A stretch of 9,962 nt of DNA. It comes from Yinghuangia elevatio. Its GTDB lineage: Bacteria > Actinomycetota > Actinomycetes > Streptomycetales > Streptomycetaceae. The position numbers were made by a program, and so were the translations under genes. The stretch lies in the NCBI RefSeq assembly GCF_040649515.1, contig NZ_JBEZFP010000216.1, positions 1-9,962 on the forward strand, in the 5' to 3' direction. The notes under the pieces were generated by a model. The model saw nothing but the letters and a program-made list of their open reading frames with translations, searched no databases and was not told the origin of the DNA. This document shows positions 1 through 5,894 of this stretch, piece after piece (within the stretch, counting starts at the first letter, position 1; every line of letters starts with the position of its first letter).

Positions 1-53
1 TCGGCCTGGGTTTGGCCGGGCAAGGTCCGCAACGCGGCGAGCGTGCGTGCCAC
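1..53 (-). CDS. Possible N-terminal fragment of a leftward gene
   Basis: A GTG at 53 opens a leftward frame running off the left edge, with N-terminus VARTLAALRTLPGQTQA. Third codon positions in this frame are mostly G or C and the composition resembles a normal actinomycete N-terminus. Against it, no convincing Shine-Dalgarno sequence precedes the GTG, and only 17 codons are visible. The plus-strand frame starting at base 1 uses the same third positions and stays open to a stop at 112-114, so the coding strand here is undecided. If leftward, the gene would lie downstream of the methyltransferase in the same direction. Function cannot be assigned. Confidence 0.2.
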   Translation of the reverse strand, partial: MARTLAALRTLPGQTQA

Positions 54-88
54 GGCCCGCGGGCCCGGCGAGAATTTGAAGACACGAC

Positions 89-709
89 CTAGGCCCGCGC
101 GCTCCCGAGGATGACCGGCTTGGTGAGTCCGGGCTGCCGGCCGAGGTCGACCGTCTCGGTGCGGATCTCGGTGAACCCGGCCTTCTCCAACGCCGCGACC
201 GGGTCCCTGGTCAGCCGGCACCCGCCGAACAGGCGCCGCCAGACCGGCTCCACCCGCTCCTGGCGGCGGCGCGCCTTCGGATCGGGCGAGCCCACGTGCT
301 CGACGAACAGGAACGTCCCGCCGGGCTTGAGCACTCGCCGCGCCTCGGCCGCCGACCGGTCGATGTCGTCGACGGTGCACAGCACGAGCGACGACACCAC
401 GGTGTCGAACCGCCCGTCGGGGTACGGCGTCTCCTCCGCGGTGCCCGTCCCGATCTCGGCCGCCACCGGCGAGCGCCCGAGCCGCGCCGCCAGCGTCTTG
501 CGCATCGCGGGATCCGGCTCGACCAGGCAGACGTGGTCGGCGTTCGCGTAGTACGGCAGGTTGCCGCCGACACCCGCCCCGATCTCCAGCACGTCGCCGG
601 TCGCGTCGCCGATCAGCCTCGCGCGCACCTTCCCGAAGCCCGCCCGGTCGCTCACGTCGCAGATGCGGCGGTAGAACGCCGCGAAGATCCAGTGGCCCCG
701 CTCCGCCAT
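89..709 (-). CDS. Class I SAM-dependent methyltransferase, METTL7-like
   Basis: A 206-residue protein that should transfer a methyl group from S-adenosylmethionine. Seen: the SAM-binding motif I LEIGAGVGGN at residues 41-50, the acidic residue after strand 2 in LVEPDP (62-67, E64), the motif LVLCTVDD around 108-115, and LKPGGTFLFVEHV at 127-139. The C-terminal block FGGCRLTRDPVAALEKAGF (161-179) resembles the region of METTL7/UbiE-like enzymes that reads GCxLTR followed by an AGF segment. METTL7 enzymes in animals methylate thiols, but the substrate here is unknown. There are no membrane segments or signal peptide, so it should be cytosolic. The ATG at 709 is chosen because a GGGGG Shine-Dalgarno-like run (716-720) lies 6 nt upstream. 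It is divergent from the DsbA-like gene. The fold is sure; the subfamily is a motif-level judgement. Confidence 0.88.
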   Translation of the reverse strand: MAERGHWIFAAFYRRICDVSDRAGFGKVRARLIGDATGDVLEIGAGVGGNLPYYANADHVCLVEPDPAMRKTLAARLGRSPVAAEIGTGTAEETPYPDGRFDTVVSSLVLCTVDDIDRSAAEARRVLKPGGTFLFVEHVGSPDPKARRRQERVEPVWRRLFGGCRLTRDPVAALEKAGFTEIRTETVDLGRQPGLTKPVILGSARA

Positions 710-880
710 GACGTACCCCCAGGGATCGTTCCGGCCCGGCACGCGCTCACCCCTGAACCTACGCCAACGCCGCCGCCACCGGGCGGAACAAATCCGGACG
801 CGGCCCTGTTGGTCAACGGGGATGCGGGCCGGTCGCCGCCGGTCGCGCCTGGTCGGGGACGCGTACCGGAAGGAACTGTC
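710..880. promoter_or_regulatory. Divergent promoter region, methyltransferase / oxidoreductase
   Basis: This 171-bp spacer separates two divergent starts and must hold promoters for both unless one is leaderless. No strong -35/-10 pair stands out. The best leftward candidate is TTGACC (complement of 811-816) followed about 17-18 bp on by an AT-rich patch at 787-793, which is a poor -10. On the rightward side a 9-bp direct repeat, GCCGGTCGC, occurs at 828-836 and 838-846, spaced exactly 10 bp, about 35 nt before the GTG start. That placement could suit a regulator, but chance repeats are common at this GC content. Confidence 0.35.
868..875 (+). promoter_or_regulatory. Ribosome binding site deciding the oxidoreductase start
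   Basis: GGAAGGAA lies 5 nt before the GTG at 881. It fixes the start there, even though the same frame remains open upstream to near 296 on the plus strand. That upstream extension is antisense to the methyltransferase and matches no family. Confidence 0.8.
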
Positions 881-1537
881 GTGTTGCAGGTAGAGGTGTA
901 CAGCGACATCGCTTGCCCCTGGTGCTACGTGGGGAAACGGCGCTTCGAGAAGGCGCTCGCCGCCTTCCCGGACGGTGCCGGCGTCGAGGTCGTGTACCGC
1001 CCGTACCAGCTCGATCCGTCCACGCCCGAGAAGGCCGAGCCGCTGTCGGAGCGCCTCGCGGTCAAGTTCGGCCGCGAGCAACTGCCCGCGATGCACGCCC
1101 GGCTGAACGAGATCGGACAGGCCGAGGGCATCGCCTTCGACTTCGACAGCGCGCTGTCGGCCAACACCTTCACCGGGCACCGGCTGCTCTGGCACGCGTT
1201 GGAGGAGTACGGCCGGGAGACGCAGGCCGCCCTCAAGGAACGCCTGCTGCGGGGCTACTTCGGCGAAGGCCTCGACGTCGGCGACCACGGGAAGCTGACG
1301 GAGCTGGCCGCCGAGGCCGGGCTCGACCGCGACCGCACGGCCGCGTTCCTGGCGTCCGACGAAGGTCTCGCGCAGGTGCGGCAGGCGATCGACGAGGCCC
1401 GGGAGATCGGGGTGACCGCCGTCCCGACGTTCGTCTTCCAGGGCAAGTGGGCGGTCCAAGGCGCCCAGGAGGCCGAGACCTTCCTGCAGGTGCTGGAGCA
1501 GGTCACCGAGGAGCTGGGCAAGCAGCCGTCCGCCTGA
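881..1537 (+). CDS. DsbA family oxidoreductase, FrnE-like
   Basis: A 218-residue thioredoxin-fold protein of the DsbA/FrnE group, which make, break or isomerise disulfides; some relatives serve in polyketide or oxidative-stress chemistry. Seen: the N-terminal strand LQVEVYSDIACPWCYVG puts the active site C12-P-W-C15 near the start. A helical insertion domain occupies about residues 45-165. The cis-proline loop GVTAVPTFVF (177-186, P182) is followed by FLQVLEQV near the C-terminus. Length is normal for the family. There is no signal peptide, since the CPWC begins 11 residues in, so the protein is cytosolic like other FrnE members. It starts with GTG behind a good ribosome binding site and ends 40 bp from the convergent hexosaminidase stop. 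The in vivo substrate is not visible from sequence. Confidence 0.95.
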   Translation: MLQVEVYSDIACPWCYVGKRRFEKALAAFPDGAGVEVVYRPYQLDPSTPEKAEPLSERLAVKFGREQLPAMHARLNEIGQAEGIAFDFDSALSANTFTGHRLLWHALEEYGRETQAALKERLLRGYFGEGLDVGDHGKLTELAAEAGLDRDRTAAFLASDEGLAQVRQAIDEAREIGVTAVPTFVFQGKWAVQGAQEAETFLQVLEQVTEELGKQPSA

Positions 1538-1539
1538 CG

Positions 1540-1560
1540 GGGCCGCCGCGGGGGCGGCCC
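1540..1560. terminator. GC-rich stem-loop between convergent genes
   Basis: GGGCCGCC (1540-1547) pairs with GGCGGCCC (1553-1560) around a 5-nt loop, giving an 8-bp all-GC stem directly after the oxidoreductase stop and before the hexosaminidase stop. It could act in both directions. There is no U-tract, as is usual in actinomycetes, so efficiency cannot be judged by eye. Confidence 0.6.
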
Positions 1561-1577
1561 GTGGGACGCGGTCGCCG

Positions 1578-3227
1578 TCAGTCGAGGTCGCGCTTCGCGT
1601 AGCCGATCCCGGCCAGGTCCCAGCGCGGCAGCTGGGCCGCCAGGCGCGTCCGGTAGCCGTCCCAGCCGCGTGCCTCGGGGGCCGACCAGCCGATCTCGGA
1701 CACGCCCGCGATGCGGGGGAAGGCCATGTACTCGGCGTCGGCGAAGCTGTTCAGCGTCTCGCCCCACAGCGGGGCCTCGACGCCGATGACCGCCTCGGCC
1801 GGCACTCCGTCGAGGAGCGTGGCCGGCTCCCACTCGTAGGACTGCCGGACGTCGACGGTCCCGCCCCAGGTGAGGCCGAGCTCGTCGGCATCGTCGTACT
1901 TCATGTCCAGGTAGACGTGGTCGGACGGGGACAGCACGACCTTCGCCCCCGCCTGTGCCGCGTCGACGATCATGTCCGCCTCGCGCCCCTGCTGGTTCCA
2001 GTACTGCACGACGGCCCCGGGCACCGGCGGCGCGTCGGCGAGCTGGTGCCAGGCCATGACCGTCTTGCCGTGCTTCTGCACGATGGCCTGGGCGCGCCGC
2101 ATGAACGCCGCGAACTGCTCGGGCTTGAGGGTGTGCGCCTCGTCGCCGCCGATGTGCACGTACGGCCCGGGGGTCAGCGCGGCGATCTGGCCGATCACCT
2201 CGTCCACGAACTCGTAGGTCTTCTCGCTCTCCACGCACAGCGTGCTGAAGCCGACGTCGATGCCGGTGTACGGCTCGTACTCACGCCCGTCGCAGCCCAG
2301 TTCGGGGTACGCCACGAGCGCCGCGTTGGTGTGCCCCGGCAGCGCGATCTCCGGGACCAGCGTCAGGCCGCGCTCCGCCGCGTACGCCACGACCTCGCGG
2401 TAGTCCTGCTGCGTCCAGAACCCGCCCGGTCCGCCGCCGACCTGGGTGGCCCCGCCGACCTCGGTCAGCCTGGGCAGCCCGTCGACCGCGATGCGCCAGC
2501 CCTGGTCGTCGGTCATGCGCAGGTGCAGGTAGTTGAACTTGTAGCGGGAGATGCCGTCGGCGAGGCGGCGTACCTCCTCGGGGGTGAAGTACTGCCGCAC
2601 GATGTCGAGCATCATGCCGCGGTACGCGTACCGCGGCATGTCGGTGACGCTGCCGCCCGGCACGGTCCACGGGCCCGCCGCCCGCGTCCTCGACTCGATG
2701 TCCACGGGCAGCAGTTGGCGTAGCGTCTGCACGCCGTTGACGAGTCCGGCCGACCGTGCCGCGCGGATCTCGACGGCCTCCGCGGTCACGGTGAGGCGGT
2801 AGCCCTCGACGCCGTCCGGGCCGTCGGGTTCGAGGACGAGGGCGATGCCGGACGGCGGTGCGTCCTCGTCGAATTCTCGGACCGGCAGCGCATATCCGGT
2901 CGCGGGCCGGAGCATTCCGGCGAGCAGCGCGCCCACCCGGGCGGCGTCGGGGGATCCCGGCTCGGTGAAGAGCACCGTGTCGTCGGCGAGTGTCCAGGTG
3001 ACTCCGGGGGCGGCCGTGGCGCTCACGGGGGCCGGCACGATCGTGTCGTACCCCGGCGGGACGCGCGCGGGAGCCGCGGCCGCCGGTCCCTTGGCGCCGC
3101 CGCCGGATCCACCCGAGCCGCCGGAGCCGTCGTCGCCGGAGACCAGCTCGGTGGTCCCCCACGCCGCCAGCCCGACGAGCACCAGTGCGACGGCAACTGC
3201 CCAGATCCGCTTGGCGCCACCGCGCAT
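1578..3227 (-). CDS. Beta-N-acetylhexosaminidase, GH20, membrane-anchored or secreted
   Basis: A 549-residue glycoside hydrolase family 20 enzyme expected to release terminal N-acetylglucosamine (or GalNAc) from chitin fragments, peptidoglycan-derived sugars or glycans by substrate-assisted catalysis. Seen: a basic N-terminus then one hydrophobic segment at about residues 8-28, with no lipobox Cys, so it is a signal anchor or cleavable signal. Next come a Gly/Ser linker at 31-46 and a GH20b-like alpha/beta domain at about 60-195. The catalytic barrel begins at YRGMMLDIVRQYF (202-214). The catalytic pair is D362-E363 in HIGGDEAH, with barrel motifs VPEIALPGHT (291-300) and VEAPLWGE (483-490). 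The chosen ATG has GGGGG 5 nt upstream; a GTG two codons earlier would overlap that site. The gene is downstream of the FHA gene by 70 bp and probably has its own promoter. Link to the kinase operon is unproven. Confidence 0.95.
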   Translation of the reverse strand: MRGGAKRIWAVAVALVLVGLAAWGTTELVSGDDGSGGSGGSGGGAKGPAAAAPARVPPGYDTIVPAPVSATAAPGVTWTLADDTVLFTEPGSPDAARVGALLAGMLRPATGYALPVREFDEDAPPSGIALVLEPDGPDGVEGYRLTVTAEAVEIRAARSAGLVNGVQTLRQLLPVDIESRTRAAGPWTVPGGSVTDMPRYAYRGMMLDIVRQYFTPEEVRRLADGISRYKFNYLHLRMTDDQGWRIAVDGLPRLTEVGGATQVGGGPGGFWTQQDYREVVAYAAERGLTLVPEIALPGHTNAALVAYPELGCDGREYEPYTGIDVGFSTLCVESEKTYEFVDEVIGQIAALTPGPYVHIGGDEAHTLKPEQFAAFMRRAQAIVQKHGKTVMAWHQLADAPPVPGAVVQYWNQQGREADMIVDAAQAGAKVVLSPSDHVYLDMKYDDADELGLTWGGTVDVRQSYEWEPATLLDGVPAEAVIGVEAPLWGETLNSFADAEYMAFPRIAGVSEIGWSAPEARGWDGYRTRLAAQLPRWDLAGIGYAKRDLD

Positions 3228-3247
3228 GGACACCCCCGTGGTCGATT

Positions 3248-3263
3248 CCGAACGCCGGTTCGG
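3248..3263. promoter_or_regulatory. Inverted repeat at the hexosaminidase 5' end
   Basis: CCGAAC (3248-3253) and GTTCGG (3258-3263) flank a 4-nt spacer, a perfect 6-bp inverted repeat just upstream of the hexosaminidase ribosome binding site. It sits where the proposed transcript would begin, so it may be an operator half-site pair or a 5' leader hairpin. It does not match the DasR consensus. Confidence 0.35.
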
Positions 3264-3265
3264 TG

Positions 3266-3288
3266 AACTCTAGTCGGCGATCAGTTCC
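3266..3288 (-). promoter_or_regulatory. Candidate promoter for the hexosaminidase, ECF-sigma type
   Basis: Reading leftward, GGAAC (3288-3284) and GTT (3268-3266) are separated by 15 nt. This resembles the GGAAC / GTT-GTC elements used by SigE-like envelope-stress sigma factors in actinomycetes. An overlapping TAGAGT (3272-3267) could instead serve as a -10 for a vegetative sigma, but it has no good -35. Transcription would start near 3258, about 31 nt before the ATG. Seen: the motifs. Inferred: the sigma class and activity. Confidence 0.35.
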
Positions 3289-3297
3289 GGGACGGGG

Positions 3298-4479
3298 TCA
3301 CCGGGCCCGCAGGTTGACCTCGAGCGTGGTCCACGCGCCGACATGGATGCGGTCGCCGTCGTGCAGATCCACCGGCAGGTTGAACTCGATGGCCCGCTTG
3401 CCGCCGTTCAGCGTCGTGCCGTTCGTCGACCCGGGGTCGACGAGCTGCCAGGATCCGTCCTGCCGGCCCATCAGCACCACGTGCAGGTGCGATATGCCCG
3501 GGTCCGAGGGCGGACCGGACAGGTCGATCTCCGGGACGTCCGCCCCCGCGGCACCCGCCCGACGCCGGCCGACGCGCATGCGTTCGCCCTCCAGCGCGAC
3601 GGTCCACGTCTCGTGGTACGGCGGGAACCGCATCGCGTGTGCGTCCGGCCCGCCCTGGGACACGACCCGCTCGAAATACTCGGCATCGGCGGTGACCCGC
3701 ACGGTCCAGACGTACCCGGTCTGGGTGGCCGGGGGCGCCGTGCCGGGGTGGTAGTCGGCCGGCAGCATGGGCGGCCGCGGCGGCACCGCGACCGGCCCCG
3801 AGCCGACGACCGTGCCGCCGCCCCACTGGTCGGTGTACGACGGCTCTTGATAGCTCCCGGCGGAGTACGACTCGCCCGGCGGGTAGCCCGCGGGCGCGCT
3901 GGTCTGCGGCGTGTACCCGTACTGCTGCGGGCCGGGCGGCGCCGTCGGCTGACCGGGCCCGCTGCCGCCGGTGTTCTGCCCCGAGTACCCGGGCTGCTCC
4001 GGCCGTCCGCCGTGGCCGGTCGGCGCGCTGTGGACGCCGTGCCCGCCGCCCTGGCCGCCCTGACCGCCGCTCTGGCCGCTCTGACCTCCCTGGGTGGAGT
4101 AACCGCCCGGGTCGGGGTAGCCGCCCTGGCTCGGGTAGTCGGGCTGCGGCGGCTGCCCCGCGGAGTAGTCGTACCCGGTGCTCTGCCCGGTCGCGGCGTA
4201 GCCCTGCCCGCCGTCGGTCTGCGGGTACTGCGACGGCTGCCCCGCCCCGTACTGCGGGCCCGGGTCCGCGTCGAACTCGTACCCGCACGCCTCGCAGAAC
4301 CGGGTGGCGCTGTCGCGTGGCGTGTGGCAGACCGGACAGGGTTCGCCGGGCACCGGGGCGTACTCCGGCGCCGACCCCGCGTACTGCGGCTGGGGCATGG
4401 CCTGCCGACCGATCGGCCTGCCGCACGCGTCGCAGAAGTCCTCGGCGATCGAGTTGTGGCCGCGCGGGCATATCGCCAT
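3298..4479 (-). CDS. Zinc-ribbon, Tyr-rich disordered, FHA-domain protein
   Basis: A 393-residue phospho-threonine reader. Seen: a first zinc ribbon with C4 and H8 (CPRGH) plus C16/C19 (CDAC), and a second with C48/C51 (CPVC) plus C62/C65 (CEAC). Residues about 31-230 are low-complexity, rich in Tyr, Gly, Gln, Pro and Ser, with a GGQ-type repeat near 131-147. The FHA domain at about 300-393 has the expected pThr-binding landmarks: GR at 304-305, S330-H331, and STNGT at 351-355 with N353, then the loop HDGDRI. Start ATG 4479 has AGGAGG (4487-4492) 7 nt upstream. It is not GarA: it is more than twice GarA's usual length and I see no N-terminal ETT phosphosite. It lies 93 bp downstream of the VWA gene in the same direction and probably reads threonines phosphorylated by the upstream kinase. 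Domain calls are strong; partnership is inferred. Confidence 0.93.
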   Translation of the reverse strand: MAICPRGHNSIAEDFCDACGRPIGRQAMPQPQYAGSAPEYAPVPGEPCPVCHTPRDSATRFCEACGYEFDADPGPQYGAGQPSQYPQTDGGQGYAATGQSTGYDYSAGQPPQPDYPSQGGYPDPGGYSTQGGQSGQSGGQGGQGGGHGVHSAPTGHGGRPEQPGYSGQNTGGSGPGQPTAPPGPQQYGYTPQTSAPAGYPPGESYSAGSYQEPSYTDQWGGGTVVGSGPVAVPPRPPMLPADYHPGTAPPATQTGYVWTVRVTADAEYFERVVSQGGPDAHAMRFPPYHETWTVALEGERMRVGRRRAGAAGADVPEIDLSGPPSDPGISHLHVVLMGRQDGSWQLVDPGSTNGTTLNGGKRAIEFNLPVDLHDGDRIHVGAWTTLEVNLRAR

Positions 4480-4513
4480 GTCAGCGCCTCCTGTCTTCCG
4501 TGACGACGACGCG

Positions 4514-4528
4514 CGCCGGGGCCCGGCG
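4514..4528. repeat. Perfect GC inverted repeat in the VWA-FHA spacer
   Basis: CGCCGGG and CCCGGCG surround one central base in the 93-bp spacer between the VWA stop and the FHA start. In RNA it could form a compact hairpin with about 5 bp and a 5-nt loop. It may attenuate or partly terminate transcription between the two genes, or protect an mRNA end; no U-tract follows. Confidence 0.3.
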
Positions 4529-4572
4529 GTTCGGCATGCGGACGAATTTCGGGTGTTTTGCCGGTCGGCAGG

Positions 4573-5889
4573 TTACGAGGTCCGCAACCGGGACGTCTTC
4601 ACCGATGCCGTGTCCAGCGTCATCTCGTCCTCGTCCGACACCTTGCGCCGCAGCTTGATGGTCCCGGTCACCGGGTCCTCGTCGACGACATTCTTGATCA
4701 ACTTGGCGGTGTGCTCGTCCCCGGACTCCTTCGCCAGGTCGAGCGCCCGCCCGAGCTTCGCGGTCGCCGCACTCTCGTGGCCGTCCCGGCGCGCCTCCAG
4801 GCCCTCCTGGATCGCCTGCGCGAGCTCCGCACGACCGGTGTAGAAGGCGACCTCCTTGCTGATCTTGGTGGACAGCTCCTCGTTGTCGGTCCACTCGGCG
4901 AACACGCCGATGCGGGTCAACTCCGTCTCGCTGCCGTCCGCGGCACGCGAGACCAGGCTCACCAGGCCGACGCGCACCGGGTCGTCGATGTCGCCCGGCT
5001 CGACCTCCAGGCAGACGTGGTAGTCGCGGCTCTCCGCGCCCCACGAACCCGTCGGGTAGTCGCCGATGTTGGGCCCGGCGTCCTGGCGACGGTGCGTCAG
5101 TTCCTCGATGGACGGGCGTACTTGCTTGACGAACTTGACCCGCGCGCTGCCGGGGGTGCGCAGCCGCAGCGCCACGTCGGCGACCGCCTTGCCCATCGCG
5201 TTCTCGATCATCGCGGTGAAGTCCGCGACCAGGTTGGCGGGTTCGGCCACGATGTCCAGGCTGCCGAGCAGTCCCGAGGCGACCTGCCGGAGCTCCGCCA
5301 CCACCCAGTCCGTGCCGACGCCGCGGCAGTCGCACGTGAACACGCCCTGGCACTGCTCGATGGCGGCGGCCAGGTCGGCGGCGGTCTCGCTCTCGTCCTT
5401 GCCGTCGGTGAGCAGGATCGCGTGCCGAATCGCCTCCGGGTACGGAGCCAGCAGCCGCTTCGCGGCCAGCAGCCACTGCCCTATCGCCGTCCCGCCGCGC
5501 GCCCGCAGCCGGTCGACCGCGCGCTTGGCCTCACGCCGGGTGTGCGCGTCGAGTACGACCAGGCGCTCTTCGGCCGGGTAGACCATCGACGCCATGCCGG
5601 TGCCCGACACGACGGCGAACAGCGTGCCCTCACGCAGCGCGTCGATCGCCGCCTTGGTGGCGTGCTTGGCGGAACTCAGCTTCGTACCGGGGAAGTCCAT
5701 CGAACCCGACGTGTCCACGAGGATCACCTCGGCGGCCAGGCCGCCGCGGGCGGCACCGCCCGACACCTCGCCCTTCGCGGTGACCGTGGCGACCGCGTGC
5801 ACCTCGCGCCCGCCCATCGGCAAGTATTGGTTCTGGAAGACCTCGACTTCGAAGTCGGGCGCCCCGGAAGGGCTTTCGTTGGCGGCCAT
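4573..5889 (-). CDS. VWA-domain protein with intact MIDAS site
   Basis: A 438-residue von Willebrand factor A protein, expected to bind a divalent metal and dock a partner. Seen: MIDAS residues D59-T-S61-G-S63, then T134 in RGGTAIGQ and D162 in LLTDGKDE, so the metal site is complete. A Cys cluster, C180, C186 and C188, lies in the second half of the VWA domain. A beta-rich region at about 235-350 follows, then a helical region at 350-400. The C-terminus is polar and Thr-rich (DEMTLDTASVKTSR at 421-434). No signal peptide or membrane segment, so cytosolic. The ATG at 5889 is 5 bp after the phosphatase stop and uses a ribosome binding site within the phosphatase's last codons. VWA proteins beside PP2C and kinase genes are known from the TerY-P triad; this one likely scaffolds the kinase/phosphatase pair. 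Its exact role is not shown. Confidence 0.93.
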   Translation of the reverse strand: MAANESPSGAPDFEVEVFQNQYLPMGGREVHAVATVTAKGEVSGGAARGGLAAEVILVDTSGSMDFPGTKLSSAKHATKAAIDALREGTLFAVVSGTGMASMVYPAEERLVVLDAHTRREAKRAVDRLRARGGTAIGQWLLAAKRLLAPYPEAIRHAILLTDGKDESETAADLAAAIEQCQGVFTCDCRGVGTDWVVAELRQVASGLLGSLDIVAEPANLVADFTAMIENAMGKAVADVALRLRTPGSARVKFVKQVRPSIEELTHRRQDAGPNIGDYPTGSWGAESRDYHVCLEVEPGDIDDPVRVGLVSLVSRAADGSETELTRIGVFAEWTDNEELSTKISKEVAFYTGRAELAQAIQEGLEARRDGHESAATAKLGRALDLAKESGDEHTAKLIKNVVDEDPVTGTIKLRRKVSDEDEMTLDTASVKTSRLRTS

Positions 5890-5894
5890 TGCGG

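Noticed and set aside
54..65. Perfect 12-bp palindrome GGCCCGCGGGCC after the methyltransferase stop, considered as a terminator
   Set aside because: It has no loop or U-tract and such GC palindromes are frequent by chance at this composition.
710..1459. Upstream extension of the methyltransferase frame (minus strand) to 1459
   Set aside because: It is antisense to the clearly coding oxidoreductase, has no family features, and the real start at 709 has a ribosome binding site.
3265..3276. Possible DasR (dre) operator upstream of the hexosaminidase, centred on CTAG
   Set aside because: Only the central CTAG (3270-3273) matches; the flanking TGGT and ACCA arms of the consensus are missing, so DasR control is not supported here.
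4040..4102. GGQ-coding repetitive DNA, considered as a tandem repeat or CRISPR-like element
   Set aside because: It lies wholly in the FHA coding frame with short imperfect codon-level units; it is a low-complexity protein region, not an array.
3298..4479. Calling the FHA protein GarA
   Set aside because: It has zinc ribbons and a long disordered region, is far longer than GarA, and lacks the N-terminal ETT phosphosite.
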